Assembly: GCA_963807005.1 (NCBI GenBank)
Contig: CAWDZK010000006.1
Location: forward strand, 558,001-622,000
Length of the DNA: 64,000 nt
DNA from: CAWDZK01 sp963807005
GTDB lineage: Bacteria > Actinomycetota > Actinomycetes > JACCUZ01
Direction: 5' to 3'
The notes below the pieces were generated by a model. It ran no database searches and was not told where the DNA came from. It was given only the letters and a program-made list of their open reading frames with translations. Position 1 is the first letter of the stretch. The number at the start of each line of letters is the position of its first letter. Of this stretch, positions 50,986 through 59,303 are shown piece after piece. Both the position numbers and the translations under genes were made by a program.

Positions 50986-51774
50986 TCAACCGGCTTCCGG
51001 CTCCCGGCGGAGCGCAGCGACCGCGTCCGGGACGTCGTTGAGCACCAGCACGTCCACGCCGGCGGCCACGAGGTCCCGCGCCCGCGCGGGCTCCGGGCAC
51101 CAGGCCAGCACCCGCAGCCCGGCCCGGTGCGCGACCTCGACGCTCTCGCCGGCCGGCCGGTGCACCGGACCGGCCTCCACCCGGTTGGGTCCGAACGAGC
51201 CGTGATGCAGGCCCACGAGGTCGAGGCCGAACCCGGCGGCCGCGGCGACCAGGTGCCGCAGCGGGAAGTCGATCCAGCCGAGCAGGCCGTACGCCGCGCC
51301 GGGCACGGCGTGCCGGAGCCGGAGCAGAGCGGCGGGGTCGAACGACGTGACCAGCACCGGGCGGCGACCGGACTCCTCAGCCAGCAGCGGGGCGAGCAGT
51401 ACGTCGGTACGGCGGGCGACCGGGTCGGTCGCATCCTCCAGCACCGTCTTGACGTCGAGGTCGACGGGCACTCCGGGCGGCAGTGCGTCGAGCAGATCTG
51501 CCACCGTGGCGAGACCGGCCGCGACGGCGTCCGCCTGCGAGACGTTCACGAGGAAGCGGCCGTCGGGAAGGGCCGGGTCGTGGCTCACCACGAGCGCGTC
51601 GTCGCGAGTGCGGGCGACGTCCACCTCCACGCCGTCGGCGCCCGCTGACAGCGCGGCCAGCATCGAGGCGACGGTGTTCTCCGGGTGGCCGGTCACGGCG
51701 CCCTTGCCGAGCCCGCGGTGACCGATCAGGGTAGGTCGGCCGACGAGGAAGCGATCGACCTCAGTCGTGCTCAT
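50986..51774 (-). CDS. Glycerophosphodiester phosphodiesterase
   Basis: 262 residues, GDPD TIM-barrel: LIGHRGLGKGAVTGHPENTV (His/Arg and Glu of the metal site), GVEVDVARTRDDALVVSHDP (Glu/Asp and His) and NDVPDAVAALR near the end. It hydrolyses glycerophosphodiesters to sn-glycerol phosphate; related GlpQ enzymes degrade glycerol-phosphate teichoic acids. No signal peptide. ATG 51774 overlaps the TagF-like gene stop by 14 bases, so polymer synthesis and glycerophosphodiester recycling are coupled here. Confidence 0.92.
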   Translation of the reverse strand: MSTTEVDRFLVGRPTLIGHRGLGKGAVTGHPENTVASMLAALSAGADGVEVDVARTRDDALVVSHDPALPDGRFLVNVSQADAVAAGLATVADLLDALPPGVPVDLDVKTVLEDATDPVARRTDVLLAPLLAEESGRRPVLVTSFDPAALLRLRHAVPGAAYGLLGWIDFPLRHLVAAAAGFGLDLVGLHHGSFGPNRVEAGPVHRPAGESVEVAHRAGLRVLAWCPEPARARDLVAAGVDVLVLNDVPDAVAALRREPEAG

Positions 51775-53062
51775 CGACGTCGCCGGTGGTCACCCGGCGG
51801 TGTCCTGCGAGCAGTCGGTCGCGCTCCGCGACCACGTCCGACACGGCCTGCTCGAACTTCCGCGAGCTGTCGCCGGGGCCGAGGTCGCCGAAGTAGTGCG
51901 TCCGGGTCCGGGCCCGGTCCTCGCGGCGCTTGTCGCTCTCCAGCGCGTCGGTCATCGCCTCGGCGAAACCGTCGATGGTGGACGAGTCGATGATGTCGGC
52001 ACCCTCGGTGAGCGGGCTGTCGCTGGCGAGGAGCTCGCGGTCGTCCCGCCGGTCGGTCAGGAAGATCGGCGCCTCGGCCCGGAGGTACAGGAAGTCGAGC
52101 GTGACGCTGGAGATGTCACCGACCAACGCGTCGCAGCCGCCGAACATCGCCAGGATGTTGCCGTCCGTGCGGGCGACGTGGCCGGCCTGCGGGTCACGCT
52201 GGTTGGCCTTCTCGACCATCGACATGATCTTGCGGTGCGCGGACCGGACGCCGGGGTTAGCCGAGCCTGCCACCCGGGGGTGCGGCTTGTAGACCACCCG
52301 CAGGTCGGGGAGCGCGAGCAGAGACTGCACGATCCGGATGCCGTACCGGTCCAGCGACGTCCAGTTGTTCGACTCGCTCTCGCCCTCCCACGTCGGTGCG
52401 TACATGACGGTGCGACGGGTCGACTCCGGCAGCTCGGCCGTGAAGTCGAGATCGAGCTGCGGCCGGCCGACCGGCACGACCTTGCTGTCGTCGAACCCGA
52501 TGAGCGCCTCGCGGTACCTCTCGACGGCGACCGGTCCGGCCACGAACACCCGGTCATAGGCCTTGACCTGGTTGGAGAAGCTGGACAGCTTGTCGCTCTC
52601 GCCGTGGTTGACGTGCACGTGCAGCATCCGCGGGTTGTTCATCGACTGGAAGTTGCGCTGGCTGTTGTTGACGTAGATCCCGACCTTGAACTCGCAGGCG
52701 TCGTAGAGGTTCATCAGGTCGAGGAACGTCGTGAGGCAGACGGCCGGCAGCGTGGTGCGGTCCTGGAGGTCGCGCATGGCCCGGAGGTCCCGCAGGACCA
52801 GCACCACCTTGTGCTTGGAGGAGAGCCGCTCCAGCACCGGCAGCCACTGGTCGAGCTGGTAGATCCGGTCCGGGCCGTCGCCGTAGTAGACGACCACCTC
52901 GGCGTCGACCGGGATGCGGGCGGCGGCCATCTGCGGCACGAACGAGTCCGGGGCCAGCCGCAGCGCCAGCTCTGCCTGCGCCCGCCGGGCCCGCCAGCGC
53001 ACCGCGCGCACGGTCCGCCGCGCCGCGGCTCGGGTGACGCTGGCCTCGGGCCTGTGGGGCAC
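51761..53062 (-). CDS. CDP-glycerol glycerophosphotransferase-like (TagF-type) protein
   Basis: 433 residues with a GT-B-like Glyphos_transf domain: LHVHVNHGESDKLSSF (the GE/His motif area), VPVGRPQLDLDF, VMYAPTWEGESESNNWTSL, RVVYKPHPRVAGSANPGVR and CDALVGDISSVTLDFLYL. TagF-type enzymes polymerise glycerol phosphate from CDP-glycerol. AGGAGGA precedes GTG 53062. It is divergent from the cytidylyltransferase gene across 120 bases, so both cluster arms share a promoter region. Confidence 0.88.
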   Translation of the reverse strand: MPHRPEASVTRAAARRTVRAVRWRARRAQAELALRLAPDSFVPQMAAARIPVDAEVVVYYGDGPDRIYQLDQWLPVLERLSSKHKVVLVLRDLRAMRDLQDRTTLPAVCLTTFLDLMNLYDACEFKVGIYVNNSQRNFQSMNNPRMLHVHVNHGESDKLSSFSNQVKAYDRVFVAGPVAVERYREALIGFDDSKVVPVGRPQLDLDFTAELPESTRRTVMYAPTWEGESESNNWTSLDRYGIRIVQSLLALPDLRVVYKPHPRVAGSANPGVRSAHRKIMSMVEKANQRDPQAGHVARTDGNILAMFGGCDALVGDISSVTLDFLYLRAEAPIFLTDRRDDRELLASDSPLTEGADIIDSSTIDGFAEAMTDALESDKRREDRARTRTHYFGDLGPGDSSRKFEQAVSDVVAERDRLLAGHRRVTTGDVDEHD

Positions 53063-53182
53063 GTCGGGTCCTCCTGGGGCTGGCTGCGATGGGGGGTCTG
53101 CGGGGCGGACGCCGTACGCCCACCGCCTTCGGGGACGATACCGTCCGGGGGATCGCACTGCCCCACGGAGAGGTACGACCTG

Positions 53183-53926
53183 ATGATCGGCATGGTGCTG
53201 GCGGCGGGTGCCGGCCGACGGCTACGCCCGTACACCGACACGCTGCCCAAGGCGCTCGTCCCGGTCGACGGCGAGACCACCATTCTCGACATCGCCCTGG
53301 GCAACCTGGCGACCGTCGGGCTCACCGACGTCACCGTGGTGGTGGGCTACCGGGCCGAGGCGGTCGAGGCCCGGCAGGCGGTCCTGGAGGAGCGGCACGG
53401 GGTCCACCTCACCCTCGTGCACAACGACAAGGCCGAGGAGTGGAACAACTGCTACTCCCTGTGGCTGGCCCGTGACCAGTTCGCCCAGGGCGCCCTGCTG
53501 GTGAACGGCGACACCGTGCACCCGGTGAGCGTCGAGCGCACGCTGCTCGCGGCCCGGGAGAACGAGGGCGCCCCGGGCATCCTGCTCGCGCTCGACGACC
53601 AGAAGCGGCTGGCCGACGAGGAGATGAAGGTCGTCGTCGACGAGTCCCGTCGGATGCGCCGGATCACCAAGCTGATGGACCCGGTCGAGGCGACCGGTGA
53701 GTACATCGGGGCCACCCTGATCGAGGCGCATGCCGCCGAGGCGCTGGCGACCGCCCTGGAGGCGACCTGGCAGCGCGACCCGGACCTCTACTACGAGGAC
53801 GGCTACCAGCACCTGGTCGACACCGGCGGGGAGGTCGGGGTCGCTCCGATCGGTTCGGTCCGCTGGGTCGAGGTCGACAACCACGACGACCTCGCCAAGG
53901 CGCGGGAGATCGCGTGCCACTACTAG
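53183..53926 (+). CDS. Sugar/polyol-phosphate nucleotidyltransferase (LicC-type cytidylyltransferase)
   Basis: 247 residues, nucleotidyltransferase fold: GMVLAAGAGRRLRPYTDTLP (nucleotide P-loop), KALVPVDGETTILDIAL, VHNDKAEEWNNCYSLWLARD (LicC-like) and ALLVNGDTVHP (metal Asp). LicC-type enzymes make CDP-choline; the fit with the next gene suggests CDP-glycerol or another CDP-polyol. It is not TagD-like, so the cluster lacks the usual CDP-glycerol synthase. GGAGAGG precedes ATG 53183. It overlaps the G1P dehydrogenase gene by 13 bases. Confidence 0.88.
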   Translation: MIGMVLAAGAGRRLRPYTDTLPKALVPVDGETTILDIALGNLATVGLTDVTVVVGYRAEAVEARQAVLEERHGVHLTLVHNDKAEEWNNCYSLWLARDQFAQGALLVNGDTVHPVSVERTLLAARENEGAPGILLALDDQKRLADEEMKVVVDESRRMRRITKLMDPVEATGEYIGATLIEAHAAEALATALEATWQRDPDLYYEDGYQHLVDTGGEVGVAPIGSVRWVEVDNHDDLAKAREIACHY

Positions 53927-54972
53927 CCCGGATGCTGCTCAGCCCGCTGTTCATCGACATCCGCGCGGGCGCGGTCTCCGGGCTCGGAGACCTGCTCGCC
54001 GACCGCCGGATCTCCGGCGACGGGCACGTCGCCGTGGCGGTGGGGCCGGGACAGGGCGAGGCCGTGGTGGCTGCGCTGCAGCCGGCGCTGTCCAACGCGG
54101 ACGTCTTCACGGTCCGCGGGGGCAGCCTCGAGGCGGCCGGCGAGCTCCAGGCCGAGCTGCGGGGCAGGCACTACGACGCCCTCGTCGGCATCGGCGGCGG
54201 CCGCACCCTCGACGTCGCGAAGTACGCGGCCACCAGGCTGGCGCTGCCCATGGTCGCCGTCGCGACCAACCTGGCGCACGACGGCATCGCCTCACCGGTG
54301 AGCTCACTGCTGCACGAGGGCGGCAAGGGCTCGTTCGGCGTGGTGCTGCCCATGGCAGTGGTCGTCGACCTGGACTACGTGCGATCGTCCCCGCCCCGGA
54401 TGGTGCGGTCCGGCGTCGGTGACGCCGTCTCGAACCTCTCGGCGATCGCGGACTGGCGGCTGGCGGCGGACGAGCGGGGGGAGCCGGTCGACGGGCTGGC
54501 GGTCACCTTCGCCCGGACCGCAGCCGAGTCCGTGCTGCACCGCACCGACAGCATCGAGTCGGACAGCTTCCTCACCGCGCTCGCCGAGGCCCTCGTGCTC
54601 TCCGGCATGGCGATGGCGGCCGCGGGCTCCAGCCGGCCGTGCAGCGGCGGCGACCACGAGTTCCTGCACGCGGTGGACGTGCTCTTCCCCGGTGCCGGCA
54701 ACCACGGGGAGCTGGCCGGCGTCGGCGCCCTCTACTCCTTCTTCCTGCGCGGCGACGAGGAGTCGGCGGCACTGGTCGATGCCTGCCTTCGGCGGCACGG
54801 ACTTCCGCGGCTGCCGGCCGACCTGGGGCTGACCGCGGAGCAGATGACCGACGCGGTGCTGCTCGCGCCGTCCACCAGGCCGGACCGGTACACGATCCTC
54901 GAGCACCTCGCCCTCGACGCGGCGGCGGTGCGGGCCTCGGTGGACGCCTACGTCGAGCGTTTCGGCGGCTGA
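53914..54972 (+). CDS. sn-glycerol-1-phosphate dehydrogenase-like iron-type alcohol dehydrogenase
   Basis: 352 residues, EgsA/AraM-like group of iron-containing alcohol dehydrogenases: YDALVGIGGGRTLDVAKYAA (NAD site), VATNLAHDGIASPVSSLL, SGVGDAVSNLSAIADWRLA, CSGGDHEFLHAVDVLF and PGAGNHGELAGVGALYSFF with metal ligands Asp/His/His. These enzymes reduce dihydroxyacetone phosphate to sn-glycerol-1-phosphate. GTG 53914 has GGGAG five bases upstream; ATG 53932 is the alternative. Directly coupled to the cytidylyltransferase, it should supply that enzyme's substrate. Confidence 0.85.
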   Translation: MPLLARMLLSPLFIDIRAGAVSGLGDLLADRRISGDGHVAVAVGPGQGEAVVAALQPALSNADVFTVRGGSLEAAGELQAELRGRHYDALVGIGGGRTLDVAKYAATRLALPMVAVATNLAHDGIASPVSSLLHEGGKGSFGVVLPMAVVVDLDYVRSSPPRMVRSGVGDAVSNLSAIADWRLAADERGEPVDGLAVTFARTAAESVLHRTDSIESDSFLTALAEALVLSGMAMAAAGSSRPCSGGDHEFLHAVDVLFPGAGNHGELAGVGALYSFFLRGDEESAALVDACLRRHGLPRLPADLGLTAEQMTDAVLLAPSTRPDRYTILEHLALDAAAVRASVDAYVERFGG

Positions 54973-55045
54973 CCAGCCACCGAGCCCCCGGAGCCCCCGG
55001 TGGTAGCGTTCCTCGTCCGTCAGGTGAGAGACCGGTAGGAGCGTC

Positions 55046-55852
55046 GTGGCTGGACAGGTAGTGCCGGCGCGGCTGGGCACCCTGTGGGACAACCGGCGGG
55101 TCCTGTCCCTGCTCGTCACCCGTGACCTCAAGGTCAAGTACGCCGACTCGGTGCTGGGCTACGTCTGGTCCATCCTCGAGCCGCTGGCCATGGCCGGCGT
55201 CTACTGGTTCGTCTTCACCAAGCTGATGGACCGCCAGCTCGGGGAGGCGCCGTACATCGTCTTCCTGCTCTGCGGGATGCTCCCCTGGCAGTGGACCAAC
55301 GCCGTGCTGCGCTCCTCGATGAAGTCGCTCACCAAGGACTCCAAGCTGGTCCGCTCGACCAACCTGCCCCGCGAGATCTGGGTGCTGCGCACGGTCGCCT
55401 CGAAGTTCGCCGAGTTCATGTATGCCATCCCGGTGCTCGTCGGCTTCGCGATCTTCTCCGACGCCCGGCTGTCCTGGTGGGTGGTGTTCGTCCCGCTCGC
55501 GATCCTCATGCAGGCGATGCTGCTCACGGGCGCGGGCCTCCTGCTGGCGTCGCTCTCGGTGCTGTACGGCGACGTCGAACGGCTGATGCGGATCGTCATG
55601 CGGCTGCTGTTCTACTTCTCCCCGGTCATCTACGGCGTCAACGACGTCACCAGCCGGCTCGGTGCGGTCGGCGACCTCTTCCTGCTCAACCCCCTCGCGG
55701 GCATCTTCGACCTCTACCGCACCGCCTTCTTCCCCGACCAGTGGGCGGGCTGGACCGCGGTCATCCTGGCGGCGGTCGTGTCGCTGCTCTTCTTCGTCGT
55801 CGGAGCCCTGGTGTTCCGGCGGCTCGAGGGCACTGTCCTCAAGGAGATCTGA
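55046..55852 (+). CDS. ABC transporter permease, polysaccharide/polyol-phosphate exporter (TagG-type)
   Basis: 268 residues with six predicted helices and the ABC2 signature of TagG/Wzm permeases: LVTRDLKVKYADSVLGYVWS, EPLAMAGVYWFVF, GMLPWQWTNAVLRSSMKSL and LFYFSPVIYGVNDV. It moves lipid-linked wall polymer across the membrane together with the ATPase two bases downstream. GTG 55046 follows AGGAG. Confidence 0.93.
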   Translation: MAGQVVPARLGTLWDNRRVLSLLVTRDLKVKYADSVLGYVWSILEPLAMAGVYWFVFTKLMDRQLGEAPYIVFLLCGMLPWQWTNAVLRSSMKSLTKDSKLVRSTNLPREIWVLRTVASKFAEFMYAIPVLVGFAIFSDARLSWWVVFVPLAILMQAMLLTGAGLLLASLSVLYGDVERLMRIVMRLLFYFSPVIYGVNDVTSRLGAVGDLFLLNPLAGIFDLYRTAFFPDQWAGWTAVILAAVVSLLFFVVGALVFRRLEGTVLKEI

Positions 55853-55854
55853 GG

Positions 55855-56709
55855 ATGGTCGTCGTCATCGAGGCAAAGAACCTCGGCATCCACTTCAAGC
55901 GCAACCGTCGTCGGCACAAGCGACTGCGCGACATGTTCTCGTCGACGCCCAAGCCGGACGCGCCGGTGCGCGCACCGAAACCGGGCCAGGACGGCTCCGG
56001 CGCGGGTGGCAAGGGCGGCAAGGGCGGCAAGACCGGCAAGGGCGGCAAGGGCGGCAAGCGGAAGCACCACGAGTTCTGGGCGCTGCGCAACATCTCCTTC
56101 CAGATCCAGGAAGGCGAGGCGGTCGGCCTCGTCGGGGGCAACGGCCAGGGCAAGAGCACCCTGCTCAAGCTGATCGCCGGCGTCCTGCTCCCCGACGCCG
56201 GCAAGATCCGGGTCCGGGGCGGGGTTGCCCCGCTCATCGAGGTGACCGGCGGCTTCGAGGGCGACCTGACGGCGCGGGACAACATCTGGCTGACGGCCGG
56301 CCTGCACGGGCTGTCGAAGAAGCAGATCGCCGCCAAGTTCGACGAGATCGTCGACTTCGCCGAGGTGGGCGACTTCCTCGACACGCCGTTCCGGCACTTC
56401 TCCTCCGGCATGAAGGTCCGGCTCGGCTTCTCCGTGATCACGACACTGGACGAGCCGATCGTCCTGGTGGACGAGGTGCTGGCGGTCGGCGACCGGGCGT
56501 TCCGCGAGAAGTGCTACCTGCGCATGCAGGACCTGCTCGCAGGTGGGCGGACGCTGTTCCTGGTGTCCCACAACGAGGGTGACCTCAAGCGGTTCTGCAC
56601 CCGTGGCCTGTACCTGCAGGGCGGTTCGCTGGTCGCGGACGCCCCCATCGAGGAGTCGCTGGCGCGCTACCGGGCCGACACCGAGGCGCGGCGGGCTCAG
56701 TACCGGTGA
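55855..56709 (+). CDS. ABC transporter ATPase, polysaccharide/polyol-phosphate exporter (TagH-type) with Gly/Lys insert
   Basis: 284 residues. TagH/Wzt-type ATPase: Walker A VGGNGQGKSTLLKLIAG, signature RHFSSGMKVRLGFSV, Walker B EPIVLVDEVLAVGD and switch LFLVSHNEGD. Between the first strand (LGIHFKRNRRRHKRLRDMF) and the core is a low-complexity basic insert (about residues 48-70, GGK/TGK repeats), encoded by six 9-base units. This insert is not usual for the family and may bind the membrane or the polymer. Start ATG 55855 is two bases after the permease stop. Confidence 0.92.
   Translation: MVVVIEAKNLGIHFKRNRRRHKRLRDMFSSTPKPDAPVRAPKPGQDGSGAGGKGGKGGKTGKGGKGGKRKHHEFWALRNISFQIQEGEAVGLVGGNGQGKSTLLKLIAGVLLPDAGKIRVRGGVAPLIEVTGGFEGDLTARDNIWLTAGLHGLSKKQIAAKFDEIVDFAEVGDFLDTPFRHFSSGMKVRLGFSVITTLDEPIVLVDEVLAVGDRAFREKCYLRMQDLLAGGRTLFLVSHNEGDLKRFCTRGLYLQGGSLVADAPIEESLARYRADTEARRAQYR
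56005..56058. repeat. Six 9-base tandem repeats encoding a Gly-Gly-Lys insert
   Basis: GGTGGCAAG, GGCGGCAAG twice, ACCGGCAAG and GGCGGCAAG twice lie consecutively in frame in the ABC ATPase gene. The period of nine allows copy-number change without frameshift, so insert length may differ between strains. Confidence 0.85.
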
Positions 56710-56716
56710 GGTGCAC

Positions 56717-58528
56717 GTGACCGGGCCGCTCCTCGTCGGCCCGGTGGACGACCTCGCGACGGGGCTGGCGGGGCTCGCGGGCTCGGTCCGCGCCGGGACC
56801 GGGCCGCTGCTGCTGGTCGCCGCCGACCTGCACGTCCATCCCGAGGCCCTCGCCGACCTGGCGGACGACCCGCGGCCCGGGACCGCGGTGCTCGCCAGCG
56901 CCACTCCGGGACTCGACGGCCACGACCTGCGTACCCGCGCGGGCCAGGTGGTCGCCGTCGCGACAGAGGTGCACCGGCTCGGGTCGGCCGACTCGAGCTT
57001 CGTCGGCGCGCTGCGTATCGGCGCGGCCGACCGCGACGCCGCGGCGTCGGTCGCGGACGAGCTCGCCGCGCTCGCGCGCCACCACGGCTGGGCCGGCGAC
57101 CCGCTGGGCTACCTCGTGCTCGGGCTGGTGCGCTCCGGGGTCCGGGTGGGCGCCATCCCGCTCGACCCCTGGCCCTGGGCCCGGGGCGACGGCCCCGCGG
57201 GGCAGGCGGTCCAGCGCGAGCTCGAGGGCATGGACGCCCGGGCCGTGCACGCGACCCGGTTCCGCCGCGCGGCCAAGACCGAGGACGCGTTCGTCGCGAC
57301 CTTCGTGCACCGGCCGGTGGCCCGGCGCCTGACACCCCTCGCGCTGCGGCTGGGACTGACCCCGAACCAGGTCACCGGCTTCTCGGTGCTGCTGGGGCTG
57401 GGCGCCGCCGGTGCGTTCGCCGGGGGCCGCTGGTGGTCTCTCGTCCTGGGTGCAGTGCTGCTGCAGCTCTCGCTGGTGGTCGACTGTGTCGACGGCGATG
57501 TCGCGCGGTTCCGGAGGATGTTCTCCCCGGTGGGCGCCTGGCTGGACGCGTCCACCGACCGGCTGAAGGAGTTCGCCTGCTACGGCGGCCTGGCCTGGGG
57601 TGCAGACGCCGGTCGCACCGGCTGGGTGCTGGCAGCCGCGATGCTCACCCTGCAGACCGCACGACACTCGCTCGACTACACGTTCACCGCCGTCAAGGAG
57701 CTGCGCGAGGCCCCGCCGGTGGCGGCATCGCTCGCGGCCCCGGACGACCCGGGCGCAACCGTCGGCGCCGGTGACGCCACCCCGTCGTCGCGAGCGGTGG
57801 CGCTCAGCCGGCGGGCGTCGGCGGGCCGGCCGGCGGTGGTCTGGCTCAAGAAGGTGCTGCACCTCGGCATCGGCGAGCGCTGGACGGTCCTGTCCCTCTT
57901 CGCCCTGGCGCAGCTGCCCGCCGTGGGGCTGGCCGTGCTGCTCGTCCTCGGTCTCGGGTCGTTGCTGTACGTCGGTGCCGGCCGGACCCTGCGGGCCCGG
58001 GCCTGGCCGGCCGGGCCGGTCCCGCCGCGGGAGCACGAGATCGTCACCGCCCAGGTCGACGGCGCCCCGCTGGTGCCGGCTCGGCTGGCCGGGCGGGTGG
58101 CCGGCAGCCCGACCGGCAGTCAGCGCTTCCTCTGGGCCCGCCCCGCCCTGCTGCGGGTCGGCGAGTACTCCGTCGTGCTCGCCCTGACCGGGCGGCTCCC
58201 GGGCCCCGGGGCCGGCGCCGCCGTCTTCGCGCTGCTCCTCGTGGTCGCCTCGCACCACTACGACGACCTCTACCGGGTGCTGCAGGGCCTCCGGCCGCCT
58301 GGTCGCGTCTCCCGGGCGCTCGGGCTGGGGGTGCCCGGCCGGCTGCTGGTCGTGGCCGCCCTGGCGCTGGTCGGCGGGGCGGCCGGCGAGGGGGGCGTGT
58401 GGCTGCTCGCGGCCGGGCTCGGCATCCTCTTCCTCGGGGTCGAGCCCGCCCGGCTGATGGGCGAGGTCCGGTCCCGCCCCGACCGGCACGACCCGAGCAC
58501 GCTGTCCGAAGGAGCCGTGGGTGCCTGA
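56717..58528 (+). CDS. CDP-alcohol phosphatidyltransferase with N-terminal nucleotidyltransferase-like region (DUF5941-type)
   Basis: 603 residues. The first ~200 resemble a degraded nucleotidyltransferase (LLLVAADLHVHPEALADLAD, LASATPGLDGHDL). The CDP-alcohol phosphotransferase membrane domain follows with the full motif DCVDGDVARFRRM, then GAWLDASTD, keeping all four catalytic Asp. The C-terminal third (PREHEIVTAQVDGAPLV, VVASHHYDDLYRVLQGL) corresponds to the DUF5941-type region. The layout recalls archaeal/thermophile IPCT-DIPPS bifunctional enzymes. It probably transfers a phospho-alcohol from a CDP donor; substrate unknown. GTG 56717 is seven bases after the ATPase stop. Confidence 0.8.
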   Translation: MTGPLLVGPVDDLATGLAGLAGSVRAGTGPLLLVAADLHVHPEALADLADDPRPGTAVLASATPGLDGHDLRTRAGQVVAVATEVHRLGSADSSFVGALRIGAADRDAAASVADELAALARHHGWAGDPLGYLVLGLVRSGVRVGAIPLDPWPWARGDGPAGQAVQRELEGMDARAVHATRFRRAAKTEDAFVATFVHRPVARRLTPLALRLGLTPNQVTGFSVLLGLGAAGAFAGGRWWSLVLGAVLLQLSLVVDCVDGDVARFRRMFSPVGAWLDASTDRLKEFACYGGLAWGADAGRTGWVLAAAMLTLQTARHSLDYTFTAVKELREAPPVAASLAAPDDPGATVGAGDATPSSRAVALSRRASAGRPAVVWLKKVLHLGIGERWTVLSLFALAQLPAVGLAVLLVLGLGSLLYVGAGRTLRARAWPAGPVPPREHEIVTAQVDGAPLVPARLAGRVAGSPTGSQRFLWARPALLRVGEYSVVLALTGRLPGPGAGAAVFALLLVVASHHYDDLYRVLQGLRPPGRVSRALGLGVPGRLLVVAALALVGGAAGEGGVWLLAAGLGILFLGVEPARLMGEVRSRPDRHDPSTLSEGAVGA

Positions 58529-59303
58529 GCGTCCGACCATCGCCGAGCTGCGGGCGGTGACCCAGCCGGAGTCGGTGACCGGTCGCCGCAACGCCGAGCA
58601 CTGGACGGGCGACCTCTACCAGCGCCGGCTCTCGCCGTACCTCACCCGGGTGCTCGTCGGGACGGCGATCACGGCCAACGGGGTGACCGTCCTCATGATC
58701 GTCACCGGCGCGGCAGCCGGTGCGGCCCTGCTGCTGCCCGGCCTGCTCGGGGCGGTCCTGGCCGCCCTGCTGGGCCAGCTGCAGATGCTCTGGGACTGCT
58801 GCGACGGCGAGGTGGCCCGCTGGCGGAAGACGTTCTCGCCGACGGGGTTCTTCCTGGACAAGCTCGGGCACACGGTCGCCGAGACCGCCGTGCCGCTCGC
58901 GCTCGGCGTCCGCGCCGACGGCGGGTTCGACTCGCTGGGCGGCTGGACCACGCTCGGTGCCGTCCTCGCCGTCCTGGTGCTCGTCAACAAGTCGCTCAAC
59001 GACGCCGTGCACGTGGCCCGCGCCGCCAACGGGCTGCCCCGGCTCCAGGACCGCGAGGACGAGGCGGCCTCCCGTGTCTCCTCCGTGCGACGGCTCCGCT
59101 CGCTCGCGCGGTTCGTGCCGTTCCACCGCGTCTTCCACTCGATCGAGATGACCTTGCTCGCGCTGGTCGCCGGGGTCGTCGACGCGGCGACAGGCGGTGG
59201 GCTGGACGCCACCCGCGTCCTGGTGGGCGTCCTCGTGCCGGTGGCCCTGGTCACGGTGGCCGGCCACCTGGCCGCCATCCTGACCTCCAGCCGGCTGCGA
59301 TGA
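58521..59303 (+). CDS. CDP-alcohol phosphatidyltransferase-family protein with an altered catalytic motif
   Basis: 260 residues with about six membrane helices. The CDP-alcohol phosphotransferase motif is present as DCCDGEVARWRKTFSP and GFFLDKLGH. In the normal D-x2-DG-x2-AR-x8-G-x3-D-x3-D pattern the last Asp (catalytic base) is His here. The enzyme may therefore be inactive, use His as base, or only assist its neighbour, which keeps all four Asp. GTG 58521 overlaps the previous stop by eight bases. Confidence 0.82.
   Translation: MPERPTIAELRAVTQPESVTGRRNAEHWTGDLYQRRLSPYLTRVLVGTAITANGVTVLMIVTGAAAGAALLLPGLLGAVLAALLGQLQMLWDCCDGEVARWRKTFSPTGFFLDKLGHTVAETAVPLALGVRADGGFDSLGGWTTLGAVLAVLVLVNKSLNDAVHVARAANGLPRLQDREDEAASRVSSVRRLRSLARFVPFHRVFHSIEMTLLALVAGVVDAATGGGLDATRVLVGVLVPVALVTVAGHLAAILTSSRLR

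Noticed and set aside
42909..56058. Short tandem repeats as a possible CRISPR array
   Set aside because: The 6-, 18- and 9-base repeats are contiguous without spacers and are in frame in coding regions; no cas genes are present.
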